Below, piece by piece: positions 10,703 through 20,183 of a stretch of 56,200 nucleotides of DNA. The position numbers and the translations under genes were made by a program. Positions within the stretch are counted from its first letter, which is position 1; every line of letters starts with the position of its first letter. The stretch spans positions 1 through 56,200 of the forward strand of contig CACAFI010000006.1 of the NCBI GenBank assembly GCA_902531755.1, given 5' to 3'. Origin of the DNA: an uncultured Alphaproteobacteria bacterium. GTDB taxonomy: Bacteria; Pseudomonadota; Alphaproteobacteria; Rhodobacterales; Rhodobacteraceae. The notes beneath the pieces were generated by a model. That model did not search any database. It was given only the letters and a program-made list of their open reading frames with translations, and had not been told where the DNA came from.

Positions 10703-11029
10703 TTAATGAACCCTATTACCAATATTAGCTTTATCCTCAGGTGCGATTAAAATAATATCACCAACATTTTTCCCATCAACACCAAGTACCAAGACTTCTG
10801 AAATAAATGGTCCAACTTGTTTAGGCTGGAGATTTGTCACAGCTATTACTAACTTTCCTATAAGCATTTGAGTTGTATAGAGAGATGTAATCTGAGCAGA
10901 TGAAGTCTTAATCCCCAGTGCTTCCCCAAAATTTATCCATAGTTTATATGCTGGTTTTTTAGCTTCCCTAAAAATTTCAGCTTTAACGATCTCTCCCACT
11001 CTCAATTCTGTGTCAAAAAAATCCTGCAT
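10703..11029 (-). CDS. csaA: CsaA-like tRNA-binding domain protein
   Basis: A small protein made of one EMAP/Trbp111-type OB-fold, the CsaA family, which binds tRNA and has been described as having chaperone or export-related activity. The order RVGEIVKAE, PAYKLWINFG, IKTSSAQIT, LIGKLVIAVTNLQPKQVG and SEVLVLGV is the family pattern. I start it at the ATG at 11029 (108 residues, the usual length); a TTG at 11044 would add five residues that do not fit the family and has no better ribosome site. It lies in the run ubiK, ybjN, proC, csaA, dehydrogenase, all on the minus strand and closely spaced. Specific tRNA partners are unknown. Confidence 0.9.
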   Translation of the reverse strand: MQDFFDTELRVGEIVKAEIFREAKKPAYKLWINFGEALGIKTSSAQITSLYTTQMLIGKLVIAVTNLQPKQVGPFISEVLVLGVDGKNVGDIILIAPEDKANIGNRVH

Positions 11030-11074
11030 TCCCAAAAGTATCAAAATTTTAGATTTAAAGCATTAATTAAAAGT

Positions 11075-11899
11075 TTAAACTTTACTTAATTCTTTTGATC
11101 TTTGCGCTGCAGCTTTTATTGCTGCTGAGAAAATTTTTGGCAGACCATTGTCCTTATTCATCATAACGGCCAATGCTTCATGAGTCGTTCCACCAGGACT
11201 GGTTACGTTTTCCCTCAATTTTTGGGGCTCCAATGATGAATTGACTATTAAGCTTCCGGCACCATCTATTGTATGCTTTACCAATTTAAAAGCTTCATCG
11301 TAAGAAAGACCCAAATTTATGCCAACCTCTATCATCAACTCAGCAATCAGAAAAATATAGGCTGGGCCCGAACCTGAAATTGCAGTAACAGCATCAAATT
11401 TACTCTCCTCAGAAAATTTTACTGTTTCCCCAAAAGCCTCTAATAATATAGCCAAATTCTTTGACTGTTTTGGGTCAACCCTTTCATTTTCTTTAATTGC
11501 TGTAACCCCTTTTAGTACCTCTGCGGGTAGGTTAGGCATTATCCTTACAATTGACTCATCTTTGCCAATTATACCTTCGAGCCTATTAATTTTAATCCCC
11601 GCAAGCATTGAAACAAAAGTAACGTTTTTTTTTGAAAGCGTTTTTAATTTTAATTCAATTTGATTGAGAGACTGCGGTTTTACTCCTATAAAGCAATAAT
11701 CAAATGATACATCTGCTTTGGTATTTATATTCAGCCCATGTTTCTTTTTATCGAGTAGCCACTTAGAGGGTTTGGGATCATCCACGTAAATATTTTGGGA
11801 AGATATTGATTTTTTTAACCATGCATCCAAGATTGCGGACGCCATCTTGCCACAACCAATAATTTTAATCTGTTTATTAATTTTCTTTGTTGCTGTCAC
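11075..11899 (-). CDS. proC: Pyrroline-5-carboxylate reductase
   Basis: ProC (EC 1.5.1.2) carries out the last step of proline synthesis, reducing pyrroline-5-carboxylate with NAD(P)H. The 274 residues hold the N-terminal Rossmann motif IIGCGKMASAIL and the family signature region AISGSGPAYIFLIAELM, GAGSLI and LRENVTSPGGTTHEAL in the dimerisation domain. The start codon is GTG; the ribosome site TTAGG overlaps the stop codon of ybjN, only 10 bases upstream, so translation is probably coupled. The proC-ybjN neighbourhood is common in alphaproteobacteria. Secure. Confidence 0.96.
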   Translation of the reverse strand: MTATKKINKQIKIIGCGKMASAILDAWLKKSISSQNIYVDDPKPSKWLLDKKKHGLNINTKADVSFDYCFIGVKPQSLNQIELKLKTLSKKNVTFVSMLAGIKINRLEGIIGKDESIVRIMPNLPAEVLKGVTAIKENERVDPKQSKNLAILLEAFGETVKFSEESKFDAVTAISGSGPAYIFLIAELMIEVGINLGLSYDEAFKLVKHTIDGAGSLIVNSSLEPQKLRENVTSPGGTTHEALAVMMNKDNGLPKIFSAAIKAAAQRSKELSKV

Positions 11900-11909
11900 T
11901 TATATTTAC

Positions 11910-12413
11910 CTAAGCGTGACCTGCTATTTTTCCAAAAGCTGCTGACATAGCATCTTTTGGCATTACTTCTCCCCAGCAACTCTTTTGGAAGGTCGGATAA
12001 AATTTTTCAGTTGTTTCAATGGACGACTTTATCCAATCTCTAAGTTCTGTATTGGAAATAATTAATTCATCAGAAAATAATATGTTTGTGTTGTAATTCA
12101 TTAATTGCTCACCATAATCGTATGTAAAGCTTCCATCGATATCACTACAATTCACTAAATTTATAGTCTCATAGAGTTTTACTAGCCTTTTTCTTGGTGG
12201 CATCATCTCAAAAGTACAAATCGTTTTAAAGAGGTTTCGTGATACGTCCCACCTTGCAATGACAGTATACTTTTTCCAACCTCCATCTATTGAAACGATT
12301 ATCTCGTTATCTTCTTCTCTAACAAATTTCCAATTCTCTTCATGAGCTATTATTTCAAGGGCATCTATTGGATGCGTTTCATCTAAAAATATAATTGACT
12401 TTGCTCTTGCCAT
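11910..12413 (-). CDS. YbjN domain protein
   Basis: A 167-residue YbjN-family protein (PF10722), annotated in databases as a putative sensory transduction regulator but without a proven biochemical role; the fold resembles type III secretion chaperones. Visible features are HPIDALEIIAHEENW near the start, DGGWKKYTVIARWD, FEMMPPRKRLVKLYETINLVN and the C-terminal GEVMPKDAMSAAFGKIAGHA. I choose the ATG at 12413, which has GAGGAG 10 bases upstream and gives MARAKSIIFLDE; a longer frame from 12494 adds 27 residues of unlike composition. It precedes proC by 10 bases and follows the ubiK-like gene, the order seen in other alphaproteobacteria. Confidence 0.87.
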   Translation of the reverse strand: MARAKSIIFLDETHPIDALEIIAHEENWKFVREEDNEIIVSIDGGWKKYTVIARWDVSRNLFKTICTFEMMPPRKRLVKLYETINLVNCSDIDGSFTYDYGEQLMNYNTNILFSDELIISNTELRDWIKSSIETTEKFYPTFQKSCWGEVMPKDAMSAAFGKIAGHA

Positions 12414-12515
12414 AGGGGTACTGCTCCTCTTTTTTCTGTTAGTATACCCACAAAATTTAGAAATCTCTACTACAATTAGGCATTTTTGTCTCATATGTAC
12501 TATATCTTGTAAATA

Positions 12516-12752
12516 TCAGCTTTTTAAATTTTTCTTTCTTTTTACAGGTGGCTTACTTTTATTCCTTAATTCTTCCACACTTAGCTTAAGTGCTTCAAAC
12601 TCTTCTCTGGTTACAAAATCTCTGTCAGCCAACCAACCATCTAACCAGGTCTTGAAAACATTCTCTGCTTCGTTTTTAGCGGAATGTGCTGCACCAAACG
12701 CATCCGCCATAACCTTAGACAAATTATCAATAAATGGGTTTTTAAATTGCAT
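12516..12752 (-). CDS. ubiK: UbiK-like accessory factor (BMFP / DUF526)
   Basis: A 78-residue protein of the BMFP/DUF526 family, renamed UbiK in Escherichia coli where it assists the soluble ubiquinone-synthesis complex with UbiJ. The pattern of an amphipathic N-terminal helix (NPFIDNLSKVMADAFGAA) followed by REEFEALKLSVEELRNK, a short trimeric coiled coil, and a basic tail (KRKK) fits. The ATG is preceded by AAGGAT at good spacing. It is divergent from lgt, and the same grouping of lgt, this family, ybjN and proC is common in alphaproteobacteria. Family is clear; that it works in ubiquinone synthesis here is carried over from enterobacteria. Confidence 0.85.
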   Translation of the reverse strand: MQFKNPFIDNLSKVMADAFGAAHSAKNEAENVFKTWLDGWLADRDFVTREEFEALKLSVEELRNKSKPPVKRKKNLKS

Positions 12753-12816
12753 CGATTATCCTTTTACTTTTTTAAATTTAGCGTTAAACAAAAATATAAT
12801 TGGAATTAATTTTTTT

Positions 12817-12829
12817 GGAGGAAAAAATC
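12817..12829 (+). promoter_or_regulatory. Perfect Shine-Dalgarno GGAGG facing an ATC codon (lgt start)
   Basis: GGAGG at 12817-12821 is followed after five A residues by ATC at 12827-12829, which begins the peptide IFQYPNINETAFSI, exactly where alphaproteobacterial Lgt proteins begin with M-x-x-(Y/F)-P-x-I. The other in-frame candidates are TTG at 12815, which lies inside the ribosome site, and TTG at 12800, which has no site upstream. No in-frame ATG or GTG is available nearby. Confidence 0.55.
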
Positions 12830-13720
12830 TTTCAATATCCGAATATAAATGAGACCGCCTTTTCTATAAATTTATTAGGATTTCAACTGAATGTCCAATG
12901 GTATGGTTTATCGTATATAGCCGGTATACTTTTCGCCTGGTTTTTGATGGTAAGGCTTGTTGAAAATAAAAATCTATGGTTTGCAAACAAGAGTATTATT
13001 GAAAGAAGCGAAGTTGACGATCTCATAACTTATATGATATTAGGAATTATTGTAGGAGGTCGATTTGGATATTGTCTATTCTACGCACCCAGCTATTACT
13101 TCGATAATCCAATTAGAATTATCTATATATGGGAAGGAGGCATGTCATTTCACGGAGGCTTCTTAGGCGTGTTAATCTCGGGCATTCTATTTGGTCTAAG
13201 AAAGAAAATTAGCCTATTATCTTTAGGTGATTTGATTGCATTTGCATCACCACCAGGATTATTTTTCGGCAGAATTGCAAATTTTATTAATGGTGAGCTC
13301 TGGGGCAAACCAACAACCTCAACATTTGGGATCCAGTTTACAAAAGGTCAGGGGCAATTTTGTCCAAACCAAAATGAAATTCCCTGCTTCAGGTATCCGT
13401 CACAATTGTATGAAGCGTTCTTTGAGGGTATCATTTTAATGCTAATTTTTTATTATCTTGTTTTTGTCTCTAAAGTGCTTAGAAAACCAGGAATGATTTT
13501 TGGCTCCTTTTTGCTAGGATACGGTGTTATAAGGTTTGCAATTGAGTTTCTAAGAGAACCAGATGCTTTTTTTATTACAAATGAAAATCCGTATGGATAT
13601 GTAGTTGAGCTTTTCCCAGGCATCGGAATATCAATGGGACAACTTCTCACCGTCCCAATGATTATTTTTGGACTTTTAATGATTCTTTTGGTGAGAAAAC
13701 GAAATTTTGATGAAAATTGA
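12827..13720 (+). CDS. lgt: Prolipoprotein diacylglyceryl transferase
   Basis: Lgt (EC 2.5.1.145) moves diacylglyceryl from phosphatidylglycerol to the lipobox cysteine of prolipoproteins in the inner membrane. About seven hydrophobic segments are visible, with the conserved SFHGGFLG loop and the Lgt signature GRIANFINGELWGK, then RYPSQLYEA and the C-terminal FLREPDAFF. The start is unusual: the best fit to family and ribosome site is an ATC at 12827 (298 codons including stop); a TTG at 12800 gives a longer version. It opens a six-gene operon, divergent from the ubiK-like gene, and overlaps the next gene by 11 bases. Family identity is certain, start is not. Confidence 0.95.
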   Translation: MFQYPNINETAFSINLLGFQLNVQWYGLSYIAGILFAWFLMVRLVENKNLWFANKSIIERSEVDDLITYMILGIIVGGRFGYCLFYAPSYYFDNPIRIIYIWEGGMSFHGGFLGVLISGILFGLRKKISLLSLGDLIAFASPPGLFFGRIANFINGELWGKPTTSTFGIQFTKGQGQFCPNQNEIPCFRYPSQLYEAFFEGIILMLIFYYLVFVSKVLRKPGMIFGSFLLGYGVIRFAIEFLREPDAFFITNENPYGYVVELFPGIGISMGQLLTVPMIIFGLLMILLVRKRNFDEN

Positions 13721-14768
13721 AAATAAGATAAAAGATTTAATTAGAAAAAGTGGACCGATAAGCCTGTCAACATATATGGAGATGTGCTTGTGGGACGATG
13801 AGAATGGGTATTACACTTCCAATGAAGTTTTAGGTGAAAAGGGAGACTTCATTACTTCTCCAGAAATCTCTCAAACGTTTGGTGAGCTTATAGGGCTGTG
13901 GGCATTGAGTTTTTACCAGCAGTTCATAAATAAAAAACATTTATGTATAACAGAGCTCGGATCTGGGAGAGGAACATTGCTAAAGGACGCCATTAAAACT
14001 ATTTGTAAGGTTACCAATAATAAAATTGAACCTGCCATAACAATTTTAGAAAAATCCGAGAGACTAATAAGTCTACAGAAAGAAAATCTCAAAAATAAAA
14101 ATGTAAAGTGGATATCAGATATCAAAGGTTTGAGTTTAGAGCCACAGATAATTATTGCGAATGAATTTTTTGATGCCCTTCCTATAAACCAATACGTGAG
14201 AAATAACGAGGGCTGGTATGAAAAAAAAGTAACAACAAAAAATGGTAAACTCTGTTTTATGCTAGATAATAAAATCTGGGTGCCTAGTGACAGTGTTTTC
14301 TTAGATTTCAAGATAGGGGATACATTAGAGTATTCTGAAGAGGCTATCTCGATTTTTTCAAATATTTGCAATCATCTAATTCAATGTGATGGTATTTTGC
14401 TAGTCGTCGATTATGGAAACATTTCAGGTATCGGGGATACCCTTCAAGCCGTAAACAAACATAAATTTAAAAGCGTTTTGGAAAAACCGGGACAAAGTGA
14501 TTTAAGTTCACACGTTAATTTCAAGCTCCTGAAAGAAATAGCTGTTAAAAAAAATTTGTATGTTTCCCCAGTTAGAGAACAACGAAATTTTCTGCTCGAA
14601 CTTGGGATAAAGGAACGCTTAAAAAGCTTAACCAAAAATGTCAGCTCATCGGTCGCAGAAACAGTCAACTCGGAAGTAAAGAGACTAATTGATCCTGATG
14701 AAATGGGTTCCCTTTTTAAGGTTATTGCGATAACAAAAACTAAAAGACATCTAGAAGGTCTGAACTGA
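13710..14768 (+). CDS. MidA/NDUFAF7-family SAM-dependent methyltransferase
   Basis: Class I methyltransferase of the DUF185 (PF02636) family, related to mitochondrial NDUFAF7/MidA, which methylates an arginine of the complex I subunit NDUFS2. Visible: SLSTYMEMCLWDDENGYY at the N-terminus, GDFITSPEISQTFGELIGLW, the SAM-binding ITELGSGRGTLLKDAI, and NEFFDALPINQYV, all diagnostic. About 352 residues, the normal length. The ATG at 13710 lies inside the end of lgt (11-base overlap); a TTG directly before it is less likely. Alphaproteobacteria often keep it between lgt and pgeF, as here. By homology the target may be the NuoD-type subunit of complex I, but this is inferred. Confidence 0.92.
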   Translation: MKIENKIKDLIRKSGPISLSTYMEMCLWDDENGYYTSNEVLGEKGDFITSPEISQTFGELIGLWALSFYQQFINKKHLCITELGSGRGTLLKDAIKTICKVTNNKIEPAITILEKSERLISLQKENLKNKNVKWISDIKGLSLEPQIIIANEFFDALPINQYVRNNEGWYEKKVTTKNGKLCFMLDNKIWVPSDSVFLDFKIGDTLEYSEEAISIFSNICNHLIQCDGILLVVDYGNISGIGDTLQAVNKHKFKSVLEKPGQSDLSSHVNFKLLKEIAVKKNLYVSPVREQRNFLLELGIKERLKSLTKNVSSSVAETVNSEVKRLIDPDEMGSLFKVIAITKTKRHLEGLN

Positions 14769-14769
14769 T

Positions 14770-15531
14770 ATGGTAAATATGTTTAAAAGTAAAAACTTGA
14801 AATCTGTAAGGCATGGTTTTTTTGGTAGATCTGGTGGAGTCTCCACAGGCATATACTCAAGCTTAAACTTGTCAGAAAAAACAACCGATAGCAAAGCCAA
14901 TATTTATGCAAACAGGTCGTTAGTCATGGATGAGCTTGATATTTCAAGTCAAAAAGTTTTCTTTCCAAACCAACAGCATACAAGCAATGTAGTATTTATT
15001 GATAAAAAAACTGACTTTGACAAAGTAAATTATAAGCCAGTAGATGCTGTCATAACCAATCTTAAGGGTATTGGGGTCGGAATACTAACTGCTGATTGCT
15101 CTCCTATTTTGGCTTATGAAAGTGAAAGCGGATTCATATTAGCTATTCACGCAGGTTGGAAAGGGGCTCTTGCTGGAGTCTGTGAAAATTCCTTAAATTC
15201 TCTTAAAGATCTTGGTGTCGATATAAAAAAAATTTCCGTTGCAATTGGTCCAACAATTTCTACCAAATGCTATGAAGTAAAATTAGACTTTGTTGAAGGC
15301 TTTTTAAAGACTGATCCATCCTTTGAAAACTTTTTTATCAAAAAAGATGATAATTATTTCTTTGATCTTACTTCATTTATCGAAAGTAGATTTAATCTGT
15401 TTGGAGTTTATGATATAAATAATATCGGTTTGTGTACTTACAAAAATCCTGAATTATTTTTTTCAAATAGAAGGGCCTATCATAAATCCGAGAGAGACTT
15501 CGGTAGAATGGCTTCAATAATTAGTTTGTAA
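14770..15531 (+). CDS. pgeF: PgeF/YfiH family multicopper oxidase-like protein
   Basis: A 253-residue protein of the YfiH/PgeF family (laccase domain, PF02578), reported variously as a polyphenol oxidase, a purine nucleoside phosphorylase (like human FAMIN) and a peptidoglycan-editing factor. Metal or active-site motifs are present: FPNQQHTSNV, LTADCSPILAYE, AIHAGWKGALAG and GPTISTKCYEV. The ATG follows the methyltransferase stop by one base, with GAAGG inside that gene as the ribosome site. It is part of the lgt operon; the link with Lgt suggests an envelope role, but which activity dominates cannot be seen from sequence. Confidence 0.92.
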   Translation: MVNMFKSKNLKSVRHGFFGRSGGVSTGIYSSLNLSEKTTDSKANIYANRSLVMDELDISSQKVFFPNQQHTSNVVFIDKKTDFDKVNYKPVDAVITNLKGIGVGILTADCSPILAYESESGFILAIHAGWKGALAGVCENSLNSLKDLGVDIKKISVAIGPTISTKCYEVKLDFVEGFLKTDPSFENFFIKKDDNYFFDLTSFIESRFNLFGVYDINNIGLCTYKNPELFFSNRRAYHKSERDFGRMASIISL

Positions 15532-15556
15532 CCTACCAAAAAGCATTGAGGATAAT

Positions 15557-16504
15557 ATGTCTCTAAAAAAAAATAAACTTTTAATAATTGGTTCAGGTCC
15601 AGCAGGCTACACAGCTGCTGTATATGCTTCGCGCGCTATGTTATCACCAATCCTCTTTCAGGGAATACAGCCAGGTGGACAGCTTACGATAACTACAGAG
15701 GTTGAGAATTGGCCAGGAGAAAAAGAAATACTTGGACCAGACTTAATGAAAAATATGGAAGATCATGCTCGTAATCTAGGATGCGAAATAATTTCCGAAC
15801 ATGTTTCAAAAGTTAATTTTACAGCACGACCCTTCTTTGTTGAGACGGATAGTGGTAAGCAATATTTGACGGAATCAGTAATTTTAGCAACAGGAGCACA
15901 AGCAAATTGGCTTGGCCTAGATAATGAAGAAAAATATAAAGGTTTCGGAGTTTCAGCATGTGCAACCTGTGACGGTTTTTTCTATAAAGACAAAATGGTT
16001 GCTGTAATAGGAGGGGGAAATATGGCCGTTGAAGAGGCAATTTTTCTTACGAAATTTGCTTCTAAAGTTTATTTGATCCATAGAAGAGATAAGTTAAGAG
16101 CTGAAAAAATCTTACAAAAACGTCTCTTTGAGAATAAAAAAATACAAATCATATGGAATAAGGAAGTAACAGACGTATTGGGAAAAGATAACCCTTTAGG
16201 AGTAACTGGAATTCAGATAAAAGATACTTTAAGCAAAGAATTATCTGAAATCAATTGCTCAGGAGTGTTCGTAGCAATAGGTCACTCTCCAGCATCAGAT
16301 CTTGTTAGAGACCAACTTAAGACCTTTGATAGTGGCTATGTGTCTACTGTTCCGGGAACTACAAAAACTTCTATTCCTGGAGTTTTTGCTGCTGGAGATT
16401 TAGTGGATAATGTTTATAGGCAAGCAGTAACCTCGGCCGCAATGGGGTGTATGGCCGCTTTAGATGCAGAGAAATATCTGAGTGAAATCAATAATGGAAA
16501 TTGA
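15557..16504 (+). CDS. trxB: Thioredoxin reductase
   Basis: TrxB (EC 1.8.1.9) is an FAD flavoenzyme that reduces thioredoxin with NADPH. The 315 residues show the FAD motif IIGSGPAGYTAAVYASRA, the redox pair Cys135-Ala-Thr-Cys138 in SACATCDGFFYKDK, the NADPH motif AVIGGGNMAVEEA followed by IHRRDKLRAEK, and the C-terminal FAD segment GVFAAGDLVDNVYRQA. Length and order are normal. The start is an ATG with TGAGGAT upstream, 25 bases after pgeF. purE starts inside its last codons, so trxB and the purine genes are coupled. Confidence 0.97.
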   Translation: MSLKKNKLLIIGSGPAGYTAAVYASRAMLSPILFQGIQPGGQLTITTEVENWPGEKEILGPDLMKNMEDHARNLGCEIISEHVSKVNFTARPFFVETDSGKQYLTESVILATGAQANWLGLDNEEKYKGFGVSACATCDGFFYKDKMVAVIGGGNMAVEEAIFLTKFASKVYLIHRRDKLRAEKILQKRLFENKKIQIIWNKEVTDVLGKDNPLGVTGIQIKDTLSKELSEINCSGVFVAIGHSPASDLVRDQLKTFDSGYVSTVPGTTKTSIPGVFAAGDLVDNVYRQAVTSAAMGCMAALDAEKYLSEINNGN

Positions 16505-16985
16505 AAAAAACACCCAAGTATCCGTAGTAATGGGAAGTCAATCAGATTGGCTGACAATGAAGGTTGCATGCGATTTATTGGAAAAGCTTGATGTTTCTTT
16601 TGAAAAAAAAATTGTATCTGCTCATAGAACTCCAGATAGATTGTACGAGTACGCTAATTCACTAAGGAAACGAAAAATAAAAGTTGTAATTGCTGGCGCT
16701 GGAGGCGCCGCACATTTACCAGGAATGATTGCCTCAAAAACTGATATACCTGTAATTGGAGTACCTATAAGCGCGACCGATCTTAAAGGAGTTGACAGTC
16801 TTTATTCAATAGTACAGATGCCGAGAGGTTACCCAGTTGCGACTATGGCTATTGGTTCCCCAGGCGCTTTCAATGCTGCCATCTTTGCCATACAGGTTTT
16901 AGCAGTTTCAGATAAGGTCGTTAGCCAGAAAATTCAAGATTGGCGCCTTGATACAACAAACCGAGTAAAAGATGAGCCCGAATAA
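16494..16985 (+). CDS. purE: N5-carboxyaminoimidazole ribonucleotide mutase
   Basis: PurE class I (EC 5.4.99.18) converts N5-CAIR, the product of PurK, to CAIR in purine synthesis. Diagnostic motifs: VVMGSQSDW, SAHRTPDRLYEYA with the catalytic His, VVIAGAGGAAHLPGMIAS, and PVIGVPISATDLKGVDSL. I use the ATG at 16494 (163 residues), which lies in the last codons of trxB (11-base overlap); a GTG at 16482 would add only four residues. purK starts 14 bases before the purE stop. The presence of purK next door supports the class I mutase role rather than a direct carboxylase. Confidence 0.96.
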   Translation: MEIEKNTQVSVVMGSQSDWLTMKVACDLLEKLDVSFEKKIVSAHRTPDRLYEYANSLRKRKIKVVIAGAGGAAHLPGMIASKTDIPVIGVPISATDLKGVDSLYSIVQMPRGYPVATMAIGSPGAFNAAIFAIQVLAVSDKVVSQKIQDWRLDTTNRVKDEPE

Positions 16986-18027
16986 GACTATCGGAATTCT
17001 TGGTGGAGGGCAATTGGCAAAAATGCTTGCCGCAGCCGCAGCCGACTTAGGTTTTAATATAAATATATACTGTCCCGATAGAGATTGTCCTGCGGCACAA
17101 GTAGCTAACAAAATGGTATTAGGTAACTATGATGACGATAAAAATCTAGTCGCTTTTGTTAAAAATGTAGATGTACTAACCTATGAATTTGAAAACATAG
17201 ACATAAAAGCATTAGAAGAATTAGAGCCGCTTGTGGACATAAGACCTTCTATAAAAGCTCTCAAAATCTCTCAGGATCGCTACACTGAAAAAAGTTATCT
17301 TAATTCGCTAGGGATTAAAACTACACAATTTTATAGAATTGATGAGGTTTCTGATATTGAAAAGCTATTTATTAAACTCAAGAAATCCATGCTAATAAAG
17401 ACACGTAGGCTAGGTTACGATGGTAAGGGACAAGTTTTAATCAAAACTCAAGTTGATATTAAAGAACATTTTCTTAGAAAGAAACTTTCTCCATGCATAG
17501 CTGAGGAATTAATTACTTTTGATAGGGAATTATCCGTAATAATAGTCCGTGATAAAGAGGGAAATATTAAGACTTTTGAGCCAGGAGAAAATGTACATGA
17601 ACATGGAATTCTAGTAACTACGACTTTACCCTCTTCAATGAGTGAAGCACTCAAAAATGACGCTACTATGATTGCAAAAAAAATAGTGGACGATCTAGGC
17701 TATATCGGGGTTATGGGAGTAGAATTTTTTTTAAAAGAACATGAACTTTATGTTAATGAAATCGCTCCGAGGGTACATAACTCTGGGCATTGGACAATGG
17801 ATGGTAGCTACTCCAGCCAATTCCAGCAACACATCAGGGCGATTATGGACTTGCCTCTACTATCAACCGAGAGGCATTCCGACATTGTTATGTATAATCT
17901 AATTGGAAAAGTGACTAGCAATCTCGTGAACAATGAGTTAGCAAAAATATATATCTATGGAAAAAAACACTCTCGTCCTGGAAGAAAAATGGGGCACGTC
18001 AACTTAATAAAAAAAAAGGGGAGTTAA
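16972..18027 (+). CDS. purK: N5-carboxyaminoimidazole ribonucleotide synthase
   Basis: PurK (EC 6.3.4.18) is an ATP-grasp ligase that carboxylates aminoimidazole ribonucleotide with bicarbonate and ATP. The 351 residues hold the N-terminal IGILGGGQLAKMLA, the ATP-grasp loop KTRRLGYDGKGQ, the catalytic VNEIAPRVHNSGHWTMDG and the C-terminal GKKHSRPGRKMGHVN. The ATG overlaps the end of purE by 14 bases, so the pair PurK-PurE is translationally coupled. It is the last gene of the lgt operon. Its TAA stop forms the three-base loop of the terminator hairpin that separates it from groEL. Confidence 0.97.
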   Translation: MSPNKTIGILGGGQLAKMLAAAAADLGFNINIYCPDRDCPAAQVANKMVLGNYDDDKNLVAFVKNVDVLTYEFENIDIKALEELEPLVDIRPSIKALKISQDRYTEKSYLNSLGIKTTQFYRIDEVSDIEKLFIKLKKSMLIKTRRLGYDGKGQVLIKTQVDIKEHFLRKKLSPCIAEELITFDRELSVIIVRDKEGNIKTFEPGENVHEHGILVTTTLPSSMSEALKNDATMIAKKIVDDLGYIGVMGVEFFLKEHELYVNEIAPRVHNSGHWTMDGSYSSQFQQHIRAIMDLPLLSTERHSDIVMYNLIGKVTSNLVNNELAKIYIYGKKHSRPGRKMGHVNLIKKKGS

Positions 18028-18039
18028 ACTCCCCTTTTT
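18013..18039. terminator. Bidirectional intrinsic terminator between purK and groEL
   Basis: GGGGAGT, loop TAA, ACTCCCC forms a perfect 7-bp stem at 18018-18034, flanked by a run of A on the left and T on the right that extends the pairing to about 12 bp and gives a U-tract in both directions. It terminates purK and the convergent groEL. The loop is the purK stop codon itself (18025-18027), so the stem begins inside the gene. It is the only strong intrinsic terminator I see in the window. Confidence 0.92.
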
Positions 18040-18057
18040 AGAAACTGGACATTTTAA

Positions 18058-19728
<1,671 letters not shown>

Positions 19729-19749
19729 TTAGTGTTGTTAAAAAAAATT

Positions 19750-20037
19750 TTAGGAAATTATACCCAGAATATCACTTTCCTTCATAATGAGTAACTCCTC
19801 ACCATCTATTTTCACTTCAGTCCCGGACCATTTACCGAATAAGATCTTGTCGCCTGATTTCAATTCCATCGGAATCAACTTACCAGCATCATCTCTAGCA
19901 CCAGCTCCAACTGAAACAACCTCACCTTCTGCAGGTTTCTCTTGTGCTGAGTCAGGAATTATCAGCCCACCAGATGTTTTATCTTCACTATCAACTCTAC
20001 GAACCACAACACGGTCGTGCAAAGGTTTAAAAGCCAT
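19750..20037 (-). CDS. groES: Co-chaperonin GroES (10 kDa)
   Basis: GroES caps the GroEL ring to close the folding chamber. The 95 residues match the family: [16 protein letters not shown], the mobile loop [51 protein letters not shown] and the C-terminal ESDILGII. I choose the ATG at 20037 because GAGGAG lies eight bases upstream; the ATG at 20052 overlaps that ribosome site and adds only MRRFL. It is the first gene of groESL, with a candidate heat-shock-like promoter about 75-100 bases upstream. Confidence 0.97.
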   Translation of the reverse strand: MAFKPLHDRVVVRRVDSEDKTSGGLIIPDSAQEKPAEGEVVSVGAGARDDAGKLIPMELKSGDKILFGKWSGTEVKIDGEELLIMKESDILGIIS

Positions 20038-20111
20038 TAAGAATCTCCTCATAAAAAATATAAATCAAAGGTTATAGCCTCTAGGAAAGAGACTTCCCCA
20101 CCTAGCGATCT

Positions 20112-20139
20112 TATTTATGCGAGATTTCGTGCTTGTCAA
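20112..20139 (-). promoter_or_regulatory. Candidate groESL promoter (sigma-32-like or sigma-70)
   Basis: On the minus strand TTGACA (20139-20134) is followed 16 bases later by TAAATA (20117-20112), within the context CTCGCATAAATA that also resembles the sigma-32 minus-10 region (CCCCATnT). It lies about 75 bases before the groES start. I do not see a CIRCE element. Assigned by eye; the choice of sigma factor is inference. Confidence 0.5.
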
Positions 20140-20183
20140 TATCTCTGAGCAATTTTTTTCCATTTTTTTTTAAATTTTAGACA

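Noticed and set aside
13913..14371. 152-codon minus-strand frame inside the MidA-like methyltransferase gene
   Set aside because: Antisense to a clear gene, composition of Leu/Ile/Ser/Phe typical of a reversed AT-rich coding strand, no start signal.
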